Positions 11,755-18,824 of a stretch of DNA of 20,793 bases are shown in pieces; position 1 is the first letter of the stretch, and every line of letters starts with the position of its first letter. Origin of the DNA: Sulfurimonas sp. (GTDB taxonomy: Bacteria > Campylobacterota > Campylobacteria > Campylobacterales > Sulfurimonadaceae); NCBI GenBank assembly GCA_003978475.1, contig QNZR01000129.1, forward strand, positions 1 to 20,793. Direction: 5' to 3'. The translations under genes and the position numbers were made by a program. The notes beneath the pieces are model-generated. The model had not been told where the DNA came from. It ran no database searches and worked only from the letters and a program-made list of their open reading frames with translations.

Positions 11755-12652
11755 AGCCTCTACACTTGAAGATGCCTATGCCAGAGCTGCTGCGAAACTG
11801 ACATGTTCAGTCACTCAGCTGCAAGTTGAAATTGTTCAATACCCCACGAAAGGTTTTTTGGGAATTTTTCAGAAAAATGCCGTTATTGTAGCACGTTGTA
11901 TTGTAACGGACAACGCTGATGAAGCGCCAAAGCAAACGTCTCAAAAAGCTTGTGAGACCATCGTCGAGGATACACCTGCTATGGTGAGTCAAGAGCGTGT
12001 TGTGATGGCTTCTAGCGATACTCTTGTTGTCGAGAGTGTCGATCAGGTGATTTATAATGACACCATTATGCCAGAGAGTTTTGTGACCGACCAGAAAGAG
12101 GAAGCTGTTGACATCAAAGCATACGAAGACACTGATGTGCCGCATCGTAGCAATAATATTGACACGAACTTTTTTGAAGACAAGCGTTCTGTCGATGAGA
12201 TTGCCCAAGAGATCGATGCTAAAATTAATGCCCTGTTTGCCAAAATCTGCTTTGATATTGACACCATTAAGGTATCGGCTTACGACAGTGAAACGATTTT
12301 AGTAGAGTTTACGGGTAAAGATGCCGCTTTGCTTATCGGAAAAGAGGGGTACCGCTATAAAGCGCTCTCTTATATGATATTTAACTGGATAAACTCCGAG
12401 TATAACATGCAGTTACGTCTTGAAATTGCCGAGTTTTTGAAAAATCAGGAAGAGTCGATTTCACGTTATCTGGTAAGTGTCATTGAAAATGTTGATCGTG
12501 ACGGACGAGCGCAAACAAAAGTGCTTGACGGCGTATTGGTGCAAATTGCCCTAAAACAACTGCGTGATACCTATCCGGATAAATATGTCGCTATTCGTTC
12601 TACTCGTGATGGCCTAAAATTTATTATTATTAACGACTATAACAACTATTAG
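11741..12652 (+). CDS. jag: Jag/KhpB-family RNA-binding protein with degenerate R3H region
   Basis: 303 residues from the ATG at 11741: a Jag-N domain (1-54, with IKIEASTLEDAYARAAAKL and the conserved KGFLGIF loop at 37-43), a variable acidic linker (about 57-150) and a KH domain (about 165-235) with the GxxG loop as IGKEG (199-203). The last part (about 255-303) occupies the R3H position but lacks the R-x3-H motif: GVLVQIAL stands where RRxIH is normal. The family binds RNA with KhpA and affects cell division and envelope genes in Firmicutes. A longer frame from 11660 exists, but the KIEASTLEDA start at 11741 is the family N-terminus. It overlaps yidC by 14 bp. Confidence 0.9.
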   Translation: MIKIEASTLEDAYARAAAKLTCSVTQLQVEIVQYPTKGFLGIFQKNAVIVARCIVTDNADEAPKQTSQKACETIVEDTPAMVSQERVVMASSDTLVVESVDQVIYNDTIMPESFVTDQKEEAVDIKAYEDTDVPHRSNNIDTNFFEDKRSVDEIAQEIDAKINALFAKICFDIDTIKVSAYDSETILVEFTGKDAALLIGKEGYRYKALSYMIFNWINSEYNMQLRLEIAEFLKNQEESISRYLVSVIENVDRDGRAQTKVLDGVLVQIALKQLRDTYPDKYVAIRSTRDGLKFIIINDYNNY

Positions 12653-12661
12653 AGGGTGTCT

Positions 12662-14005
12662 GTGAGTCATACCATCGCCGCCATTGCCACGGCACACGGC
12701 ATTGGCTCCATTGCCATTATTCGTCTAAGTGGTGAGCGTGCGTTAGAGATTGCCAAAAGTTTGACTTTACGTCAGAGCATCATAGCACGTTACGCTACGT
12801 TGAGTACACTGTATGATGCCAATAACAGACTGCTTGATGAAGCTATTGTTGTGTATTTTAAGGCGCCGCATAGTTTTACCGCAGAAGATGTCGTCGAATT
12901 TCAGTGTCACGGCGGTTTCATTGTTGCTCGAAAAATACTGCAGGCGACACTGGATGCCGGGGCTATTCTGGCACAACCGGGGGAATTTTCCAAGCGAGCC
13001 TTTTTAAACGGACGTATTGATCTGAGTGAAGCTGAAGCCATCGCACAGCTTATTGCGGCACAAAGTGAAGATGCCGCGGCAATTTTGGCGAAGCAAATGA
13101 AGGGTTCCCTGCGACATTATATTGAAGAGGTGCGAGATGCACTACTGCATATTTTGGCCTATTCAGAAGTCAGTATTGATTATGCCGAAGAAGATTTGCC
13201 ACAGGACTTAATTGATCAAATACATGTAAAACTCGAAGCACTACAGATGCGCTTGCAGCACACATTAGAAGTCTCAAAGTCTCGCTCGGGACTGATGCAG
13301 GGGTTTAAGGTCAGTATTATCGGTAAGCCCAATGTGGGAAAAAGCTCACTTTTAAATGCATTGCTCAACTATTCCCGTGCCATTGTCAGCGATATTGCCG
13401 GTACAACACGTGATACTATTGAAGAGCAGATACATATTGGCTCACACCTTATTAAAATTGTCGATACCGCGGGAATTCGTGAGGCAGGGGATGAGATTGA
13501 ACGCATTGGTATTGAGCGCTCTATTGAGGCGGCTCGTGAAAGCGATATTATTATTGCTTTGTTTGACGGCAGTCGGGAATATGATGCGCACGACCGAACT
13601 ATTCTTGAGCTGATACACCGCTTTGAAGATAGCAAAGAGATTATTGTCATCGTGAGCAAAAGCGATTTACCACAGCGGTTTCATAGGGAAGCGCTTGCGG
13701 GCTTCTCACCACTGCGACTTAATTGTAAAGAGAGCAGCGAAGAGCTTATTGCCGCGTTAAAGACGATAATGGATGCCCAAAACCGTTCCGATGAGATGAT
13801 GCTGATCTCGACGCGTCAGATTGATGCCGTTTCAAAAACCCTGGCGGCTATTGAAGCGTCGTACGAGCCGTTGCGAGATCAGGAACTTGAGATGTTTTCA
13901 TTTCATCTTAACGAAGCACTTCAGGCGATTGCCTCGATTACACGACCTTTTGAAAATGATGAAATGCTTGAGAAGATGTTTGGAAGCTTCTGTTTGGGAA
14001 AATAA
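12662..14005 (+). CDS. mnmE: tRNA uridine-5-carboxymethylaminomethyl(34) synthesis GTPase MnmE
   Basis: 447 residues from the GTG at 12662; another GTG at 12656 overlaps the GAGGG ribosome-binding site, so it is less likely. The N-terminal tetrahydrofolate-binding domain has SHTIAAIATAHGIGSIAIIRLSG, and VEFQCHGG and PGEFSKRAFLNGR follow. The inserted G domain has the P-loop GKPNVGKSS (221-229), GTTRDT (switch region), DTAG (268-271) and a G4 motif written SKSD (332-335) instead of NKxD. The protein ends FCLGK, whose Cys is the conserved C-terminal residue. With MnmG it installs the xnm5 modification at U34 of tRNA. Its stop overlaps the ruvX start by 1 bp (TAATG). Confidence 0.97.
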   Translation: MSHTIAAIATAHGIGSIAIIRLSGERALEIAKSLTLRQSIIARYATLSTLYDANNRLLDEAIVVYFKAPHSFTAEDVVEFQCHGGFIVARKILQATLDAGAILAQPGEFSKRAFLNGRIDLSEAEAIAQLIAAQSEDAAAILAKQMKGSLRHYIEEVRDALLHILAYSEVSIDYAEEDLPQDLIDQIHVKLEALQMRLQHTLEVSKSRSGLMQGFKVSIIGKPNVGKSSLLNALLNYSRAIVSDIAGTTRDTIEEQIHIGSHLIKIVDTAGIREAGDEIERIGIERSIEAARESDIIIALFDGSREYDAHDRTILELIHRFEDSKEIIVIVSKSDLPQRFHREALAGFSPLRLNCKESSEELIAALKTIMDAQNRSDEMMLISTRQIDAVSKTLAAIEASYEPLRDQELEMFSFHLNEALQAIASITRPFENDEMLEKMFGSFCLGK

Positions 14006-14412
14006 TGAGAATTATAGCCATAGATCTGGGTCTCAAACGCATTGGTCTGGCGTATACTGCCGAGGGTACTATTGTGACGCCGTTACCGGCTGTTGAGCGA
14101 CGTAACCGCCATCAGGCGGCGGCTGAAGTCAACGCCTGTATTTCCGAGTGGAAGGCAGAAGCGGTGGTGATTGGCATTCCCATGGGCGGCAGCAGCGAAG
14201 AAGAGATGCGGCGGCGTGTGGCACATTTTATGAATCTGGTGGCATTTGAAGGACCGCTCTATTATCAGGATGAGAGTGAGAGCTCGTTGGAGGCTCAAGA
14301 ATTGATGCGGGGTGTCATGAAACAAAAACGTGACGGCAGAATTGACTCACTTGCGGCAAAAATTATTTTGGATCGGTGGCTTTTGACGCAAGAGGCAGAA
14401 AAATACATGTAA
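14005..14412 (+). CDS. ruvX: Holliday junction resolvase RuvX / YqgF family nuclease
   Basis: 135 residues with an RNase H-like fold. Motifs are AIDLGLKRIGLA (5-16) with catalytic-type Asp7, VIGIPMGGS (55-63), YQDESESSLEA (87-97) with Asp89/Glu90, and RIDSLAAKIILDRWL (112-126) with Asp114. The family is linked to Holliday-junction resolution and to 16S rRNA 5'-end processing in E. coli. It starts on the last base of the mnmE stop and closes the operon. The convergent hypothetical gene ends only 9 bp beyond its stop. Confidence 0.92.
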   Translation: MRIIAIDLGLKRIGLAYTAEGTIVTPLPAVERRNRHQAAAEVNACISEWKAEAVVIGIPMGGSSEEEMRRRVAHFMNLVAFEGPLYYQDESESSLEAQELMRGVMKQKRDGRIDSLAAKIILDRWLLTQEAEKYM

Positions 14413-14421
14413 TTATGACGC

Positions 14422-15069
14422 TTACAGTACACCAAAAAATTCAGCCGCTTCACGTTCGTCATCGCTTAAGTTCTCCTGAGAAAACAGCGAATCGTTTTGC
14501 AGTTTGTCCTGAATACTTTCAATGCAGAATTCGCGGACACGGGTGCGGGCACACATGATATCAAAAATGAATCCCAGACCGCTGAACTGGTAGGGTTCTT
14601 CCTGCTCGATGCAGAGTAAAATACCTTCACAGGCAGACTCAATGACTGTGACCATATCGCGATACTCAATATCAAATTCCGTAGCATGCCACCCCATTAA
14701 TTCGAGTTCTTTGTCGGCAAAAAGTGCAATGCCGTCTCCTGAGGAGTCATCATAGTCACAGTGTCTGATGTTAAGATTTAAAATCTCTTTCCATGCGGCG
14801 GCAGCTTTAATGAGAACACGCTCGTCATCCTCGATAATGTTATAGTGGTGTCCGAGTATGTCTTTGAGTGCACGTTTGGTTTGTGGCGCCAAAGTCGATG
14901 CCGTATGCGGTATTACCGTACCGCGATAGATAAGCGGATGCGTGTCAAAATGCTCATCAATGACTGCTCCCTCATAGGTGATGGCAAACTCTTTGGCACT
15001 ATTGATGGCATGGAGCAGTTTGGATCGTTCCACAACAATAATTTCGTTAAACAGGTTAAATTTTTTCAT
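14422..15069 (-). CDS. Hypothetical cytoplasmic protein (215 aa)
   Basis: Not recognised. It is an acidic soluble protein without signal peptide or TM helix. The N-terminal part (MKKFNLFNEIIVVERSKLL) is followed by IPHTASTLAPQTKRALKDILG, then alternating short strands and helices. Four cysteines are spread through it (CDY, CEG, LLCIE, FCIES). The last 25 residues are very acidic (SDDEREAAEFFGVL). The ATG at 15069 is chosen over the GTG at 15075 because GGGG lies 7 bp before it. It is divergent from ilvC and convergent with ruvX. A minus-strand TAGAAT lies about 27 bp upstream of the start. The long clean frame, ribosome-binding site and promoter support a real gene; its function is open. Confidence 0.7.
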   Translation of the reverse strand: MKKFNLFNEIIVVERSKLLHAINSAKEFAITYEGAVIDEHFDTHPLIYRGTVIPHTASTLAPQTKRALKDILGHHYNIIEDDERVLIKAAAAWKEILNLNIRHCDYDDSSGDGIALFADKELELMGWHATEFDIEYRDMVTVIESACEGILLCIEQEEPYQFSGLGFIFDIMCARTRVREFCIESIQDKLQNDSLFSQENLSDDEREAAEFFGVL

Positions 15070-15095
15070 ATGCACACCCCAATTTTTTTAAGGAA

Positions 15096-15101
15096 ATTCT
15101 A
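15096..15101 (-). promoter_or_regulatory. Candidate -10 box for the 215-aa hypothetical gene
   Basis: TAGAAT on the minus strand, preceded by TGC (extended -10 style), about 27 bp before the ATG at 15069. Confidence 0.35.
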
Positions 15102-15176
15102 GCACGTTAAACAAAAAAAATATCAATGATGCCACGCTAACCCCATGGATTAAACCTTTTTTTTGCTTTTATTTTG

Positions 15177-15182
15177 TATAAT
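15177..15182 (+). promoter_or_regulatory. -10 box of the ilvC promoter
   Basis: A perfect TATAAT preceded by TG and by a T-rich stretch (from about 15157). The predicted transcript start near 15189 gives a leader of about 39 nt with AAAGG 8 bp before the ATG at 15228. No leader peptide or attenuator was seen in this short leader. Confidence 0.6.
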
Positions 15183-15227
15183 GGCGCAAAATTTTCGTCT
15201 TATATGGCGGTATCAAAGGCATAGGTA

Positions 15228-16250
15228 ATGGCATTAAATGTTTATTATGACAAAGATTGTAATTTAGAGCTTATTAAAGCAAAAAAAGTTGCAATGATCG
15301 GATTCGGATCCCAAGGGCATGCACACGCAGAAAACTTACGCGACAGTGGTGTAGAGGTCGTTATCGGTCTTAGAAAAGGAGGTTCATCCTGGGCCAAGGC
15401 TGAAGCCAAAAACTTTACGGTGCTAAGTGTAGCCGAGGCATCGGCGGCAGCTGATGTCGTGATGATTTTACTACCGGATGAAAATCAGGCTGACATTTAT
15501 GCCAATGAGATTGAGCCGAACCTCAAAGAAGGTGCGACCATTGCCTTTGGACATGGGTTTAATATTCACTATGGAAGAATCCATCCAAGAGCCGATATCA
15601 ATGTTACGATGATTGCGCCCAAAGCTCCGGGACACACCGTACGTTCCGAGTTTGTTCGCGGCGGCGGAATTCCTGACCTCATTGCCGTCGGTCAAGACCC
15701 CAGCGGAACAACTAAGGAGCTGGCGCTTTCGTACGCCTCAGCAATCGGTGGCGGTCGTACGGCAATTATTGAAACAACTTTTAAAGATGAGACGGAGACC
15801 GACCTTTTTGGTGAGCAGGCGGTATTGTGCGGGGGTGTGACGTCACTGGTACAAGCCGGTTTTGAAACCTTGACCGAAGCCGGTTATGCTCCGGAGCTGG
15901 CATATTTTGAGTGCCTTCATGAGTTAAAGCTGATTGTTGATCTTATGTTTGAAGGCGGCATTGCCGATATGCGCTACTCGATCTCCAATACGGCTGAATA
16001 TGGGGATTATGTTTCAGGAAAACGGGTCATTAACGATGAATCCAAAGCGGCCATGAGAAGCATTTTAAAAGAGATTCAAGACGGTCAGTTTGCCAAAGAC
16101 TTTATTCTTGAGGGGCAAGCAGGCTACCCGCGTATGAATGCCGAACGTGCCAATGCCCGTGCATCATTGATTGAACAGACCGGTGTCGGACTGCGTCAAA
16201 TGATGCCGTGGATCGCTAAAAATAAAATTGTAGATCTCGATAAAAACTAA
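15228..16250 (+). CDS. ilvC: Ketol-acid reductoisomerase (NADP+), class I
   Basis: 340 residues, the usual length of the short class I enzyme. The N-terminal Rossmann domain has GFGSQGHAHAENLRDSG (25-41), with the NADPH-specificity loop LRKGGSSWAKAEA (48-60). HG at 109-110 and APKAPGHTVR (130-139) follow. The all-helical C-terminal domain has Mg2+ ligands Asp192 and Glu196 (DLFGEQ), then ECLHELKLIVDLM with Glu228/Glu232 and RYSISNTAEYGD with Ser253. It converts acetolactate or acetohydroxybutyrate to the dihydroxy-acids of valine, leucine and isoleucine synthesis. It stands alone here, with no other ilv gene in view and its own promoter. Confidence 0.98.
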   Translation: MALNVYYDKDCNLELIKAKKVAMIGFGSQGHAHAENLRDSGVEVVIGLRKGGSSWAKAEAKNFTVLSVAEASAAADVVMILLPDENQADIYANEIEPNLKEGATIAFGHGFNIHYGRIHPRADINVTMIAPKAPGHTVRSEFVRGGGIPDLIAVGQDPSGTTKELALSYASAIGGGRTAIIETTFKDETETDLFGEQAVLCGGVTSLVQAGFETLTEAGYAPELAYFECLHELKLIVDLMFEGGIADMRYSISNTAEYGDYVSGKRVINDESKAAMRSILKEIQDGQFAKDFILEGQAGYPRMNAERANARASLIEQTGVGLRQMMPWIAKNKIVDLDKN

Positions 16251-16254
16251 TGCA

Positions 16255-16275
16255 GTAACGCCTTGTGTGCGTTAC
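16255..16275 (+). terminator. Hairpin just after ilvC, possible weak terminator
   Basis: GTAACGC and GCGTTAC form a perfect 7-bp stem around a 7-nt loop, starting 4 bp after the ilvC stop. No U-tract follows directly (the next T-run is about 30 bp on), so it may stabilise the 3' end or act with Rho rather than terminate intrinsically. Confidence 0.35.
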
Positions 16276-16371
16276 GGTACCTCTCTTAGTTAATTCCTCT
16301 TTTTAAGAACCCTTTAATAATAATAGTGATACTATTTTTGAGTACGTACGAAATTACTTCAAAGGAAGCCG

Positions 16372-16473
16372 ATGATAGAAACAGATTTTTTCTTGGCTTT
16401 GGGTTTGAAACTGTCTGCTACAGCGGAATGTAGCGAGTTCAAATTGGGTTGTACAGCAAGGTGTTCTTTATAA
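16372..16473 (+). CDS. Candidate small ORF (33 aa)
   Basis: ATG at 16372 with AAGGA 5 bp upstream, running 33 codons to TAA. The peptide begins MIETDFFLALGLKLSATAEC and has three cysteines (20, 27, 31). No family is recognised. The ribosome-binding site is better than chance would usually give, but the length is too short to rule out coincidence. It could also be the start of a decayed gene. Confidence 0.22.
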   Translation: MIETDFFLALGLKLSATAECSEFKLGCTARCSL

Positions 16474-16484
16474 TATTTTATAAT
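16469..16484 (+). promoter_or_regulatory. Two overlapping-spaced TATAAT boxes, candidate promoter of an intergenic transcript
   Basis: TATAAT at 16469-16474 and again at 16479-16484, with TATAAC at 16501-16506. A transcript from here would run about 210-245 nt to the intrinsic terminator ending at 16730. AT-richness makes chance occurrence possible. Confidence 0.3.
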
Positions 16485-16704
16485 ACAGTGAATGTTATTT
16501 TATAACACGGCACACCGTAGGGTTCAGTGCGTTTTGATGCACATAGTATTGTATAGATTATTATAAAGCATGATGTAGGTGAAGCCTCGGCTCTAATGCG
16601 GAGCGTATTGTCGCAATGACAACAGTAATAAGGTATAGACTTCTCTTGAACCGACATCTTGCCAAGTGTTTTAAAACACTGCCTGTAACCAAATGCTAAC
16701 TTCG

Positions 16705-16730
16705 GCGCTGCTTTGTGCAGCGCTTTTTTT
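16705..16730 (+). terminator. Strong Rho-independent terminator
   Basis: GCGCTGC and GCAGCGC form a perfect GC-rich 7-bp stem around TTTGT, followed at once by seven T (16724-16730). It points rightward, about 455 bp after the ilvC stop, with no annotated gene close before it. Confidence 0.75.
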
Positions 16731-16854
16731 AAACTTACAACAATAATTCATCCCTTCGTAATATTTATCCCCGCTACAGTAACAACAATAAAAAATTCAT
16801 TTAGCAGATGGTGTTTGGAATGAACCGAAAGTTATTGAAAAAAGTATATTACCG

Positions 16855-16886
16855 GCATCACACATTTACATGTAAATGTATGATGC
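16855..16886 (-). terminator. 32-bp imperfect palindrome at the 3' end of the metal-efflux operon
   Basis: GCATCA, one mismatch, then ACATTTACA, mirrored by TGTAAATGT, mismatch, TGATGC. The arms are 16 bp with one mismatch and no spacer. It lies 2 bp beyond the TAG of the ATPase gene. Read on the minus strand, a run of six T follows about 12 nt later. It is likely a 3'-end stabilising or termination hairpin; its symmetry would also suit a dimeric DNA-binding protein. Confidence 0.45.
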
Positions 16887-16888
16887 GC

Positions 16889-18814
16889 CTATGAAAACTG
16901 CATTTTTCCAATCCGTGCAGAGTTCATAATGGCGATCATGGCAACGCCGACATCGGCAATAACGGCTTCCCACATGGTTGCCATACCGAAAGCACCGGCA
17001 ATCAAGACGGCGATTTTAACGCCAAAGGCCAGAGAAATGTTTTGCCAAATTACCTTTTTGGTTGCCTCACCAATGGCAATGGCAGTAGCAATTTTGGAGG
17101 GCTGATCGGTTTGAATGACGACATCGGCAGTTTCAATGGCGGCATCACTGCCCAAGCCTCCCATGGCGATGCCGACATCGCTCAGGGTAATGACGGGAGC
17201 ATCATTAATACCGTCTCCGACAAACGCGACTGTTTTGCCTTCGGCTTTGAGTTGTTCTACAATGCGAAACTTTTCTTCAGGCAGAAGTTCTCCCATGGCG
17301 TTGTCAATGCCCAGTGTTGTGGCAATGGCGTCAACGACTTCTTGTTTATCGCCGGAGAGCATCATGATGTTTTGAATATTGGGTAGTTTATGCAGCGCAC
17401 TAATGGCATCGGCAGCATCGTCTTTGAGGGTGTCGGCAATGGCAATATAACCGGCATAACGGTCGTTAAGGGCAATATAAATAATGGTTTTGTCATCAGC
17501 GGTGTGTGATGCATCATACGCAATATGAAACCGGTCTAAAAGTTTGGCATTTCCCACCAGGAGCGTGGCGCCTTCAACCGTACCTTTCATTCCGTGTCCC
17601 GCAATTTCTTCAACATCTACTGTAGGCAGATTGCCAGGAGCATAGGCAGCAATGGCTTTTGCTACGGGGTGACTGGAGTGTGCCTCTAAAGCACTCACAA
17701 GACTCAAGAGGGTTTCTTTATCAAAACCGCTGTTTACGACAACGTCTTGAACCTCAAAAACTCCTTGTGTCAGAGTTCCGGTTTTATCCATAACGACAGT
17801 GTCGACCTGAGTAATGACATCAAGATAGTTGGAGCCTTTAAATAAAATACCGTGGTGCGATGCCGCTCCAATACCGCCAAAATATCCCAATGGTATGGAG
17901 ATGACCAGTGCGCACGGACAAGAGATGACTAGAAAAATCAATGCTCTTTCAAACCAGTCGGCAAAGACATATTCAGCACCTAAGACAGGAAACGGCAGCA
18001 CTACCAAGGCTATGGCAAGCCAAAAGACAATAGGGGTGTAGACCTTTGCCAGACGACTAATCAGCAGTTCGGTTTTAGCCTTTTTGCCAACAGCTTCTTG
18101 AACCAGATGTAAAATTTTGGAAAGCTTGGTATCGTTATAGGTGGCAGTGACTTTGAGCTCTATGGGGCGCTCAAGATTGACAGACCCGGCATAGATTGTC
18201 TCTCCCGTATATTTGGTATCGGGTTTGGATTCACCGGTGAGTGCTGCGGTGTTGAGTGTGGCGGTCGCTGAGGTGAGTATGCCGTCAAGCGCTACTTTCT
18301 CTCCGGCTTTAACGCGAATGGTAGTCTCAAGAGCGACGTCACGAGGATGTTTAACGATAATACTGCCGTCTGTAGCGACAACACCTACGGCTTCAACCTG
18401 AATACTCAAAAGAGCCTGAATGGACTGTTTGGCTCGATTCAGAGCATTCTCCTGAAACAGCTCGCCAATAATGTAAAAGAGCATGACGGCGACCCCCTCG
18501 GCATAAGAACCTATGCCAAAGGCACCTAATGTAGCGACACTCATCAGGGTAAATTCGTTGTAAATGTTACCCTTTAGCAGCAGTTCTTTTGCTTTTAAAA
18601 GAACCTCTTTGCCGACAACAAGGTAGATAATACCAAAATAAACCAGAGCAACCTTCGGGGTAAAGAGTGCGACATCAAAAAAGTCCAACCCAATTCCGCC
18701 AAGCAGAAAGAGCAGACCGATAACAGGCTTAAGATACGCCTTTGTCGTCATGGTTTGAACATTCTGATGAACATTGATGGTGCCACAGGCACCACTTTCA
18801 CAACAATCACTCAT
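16889..18814 (-). CDS. Heavy-metal P1B-type ATPase (Zn/Cd/Pb exporter type)
   Basis: 641 residues from the ATG at 18814 (AAAGGA upstream). The P-type core is complete: TGES (193-196), the metal-binding CPC in SCPCALVIS (298-306), phosphorylation site DKTGTLT with Asp343, HP (382-383) and GDGINDAP (533-540). In the last TM pair, Lys600 (GVKIAV) and Asp621 (IADVG) are the P1B-2 signature residues for Zn2+, Cd2+ and Pb2+, as in ZntA/CadA. The usual N-terminal HMA ferredoxin-like domain is missing. Instead there is a short Cys-rich tail (DCCESGACG, Cys4, Cys5 and Cys10) that could bind metal. The start at codon 9 of the longer frame is preferred for its ribosome-binding site. It follows the RND pump gene by 10 bp, so they form one metal-export operon. 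Confidence 0.92.
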   Translation of the reverse strand: MSDCCESGACGTINVHQNVQTMTTKAYLKPVIGLLFLLGGIGLDFFDVALFTPKVALVYFGIIYLVVGKEVLLKAKELLLKGNIYNEFTLMSVATLGAFGIGSYAEGVAVMLFYIIGELFQENALNRAKQSIQALLSIQVEAVGVVATDGSIIVKHPRDVALETTIRVKAGEKVALDGILTSATATLNTAALTGESKPDTKYTGETIYAGSVNLERPIELKVTATYNDTKLSKILHLVQEAVGKKAKTELLISRLAKVYTPIVFWLAIALVVLPFPVLGAEYVFADWFERALIFLVISCPCALVISIPLGYFGGIGAASHHGILFKGSNYLDVITQVDTVVMDKTGTLTQGVFEVQDVVVNSGFDKETLLSLVSALEAHSSHPVAKAIAAYAPGNLPTVDVEEIAGHGMKGTVEGATLLVGNAKLLDRFHIAYDASHTADDKTIIYIALNDRYAGYIAIADTLKDDAADAISALHKLPNIQNIMMLSGDKQEVVDAIATTLGIDNAMGELLPEEKFRIVEQLKAEGKTVAFVGDGINDAPVITLSDVGIAMGGLGSDAAIETADVVIQTDQPSKIATAIAIGEATKKVIWQNISLAFGVKIAVLIAGAFGMATMWEAVIADVGVAMIAIMNSARIGKMQFS

Positions 18815-18824
18815 GGATTTCCTT

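Larger units (their letters stand above)
16251..16888. other. Gene-poor 640-bp intergenic region
   Basis: There is no long coding frame with family resemblance. It holds, in order, the ilvC-proximal hairpin, a 33-codon candidate ORF with a good ribosome-binding site, two TATAAT boxes 10 bp apart plus a TATAAC, a small hairpin (TTGTC-GCAAT-GACAA), a 16-bp perfect palindrome at 16665-16680, a strong intrinsic terminator at 16705-16730, and a 32-bp imperfect palindrome at its right end. It may encode a small RNA or be the remains of a lost gene. Confidence 0.6.

Noticed and set aside
16665..16680. A 16-bp perfect palindrome as an operator
   Set aside because: It is AT-rich in the centre, not near a gene start, and more simply read as part of the possible transcript ending at 16730; kept only as a note in the intergenic entry.
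16500..16730. Known structured RNAs (tmRNA, SRP RNA, RNase P RNA, tRNA) in the intergenic region
   Set aside because: None of their conserved sequence cores was found by eye, and no T-loop-like GGTTCGAATCC motif with a matching acceptor stem is present. The region is left as an unidentified candidate.
17042..17386. Open frames antisense to the P1B ATPase
   Set aside because: They are opposite conserved ATPase motifs and have no supporting start signals.
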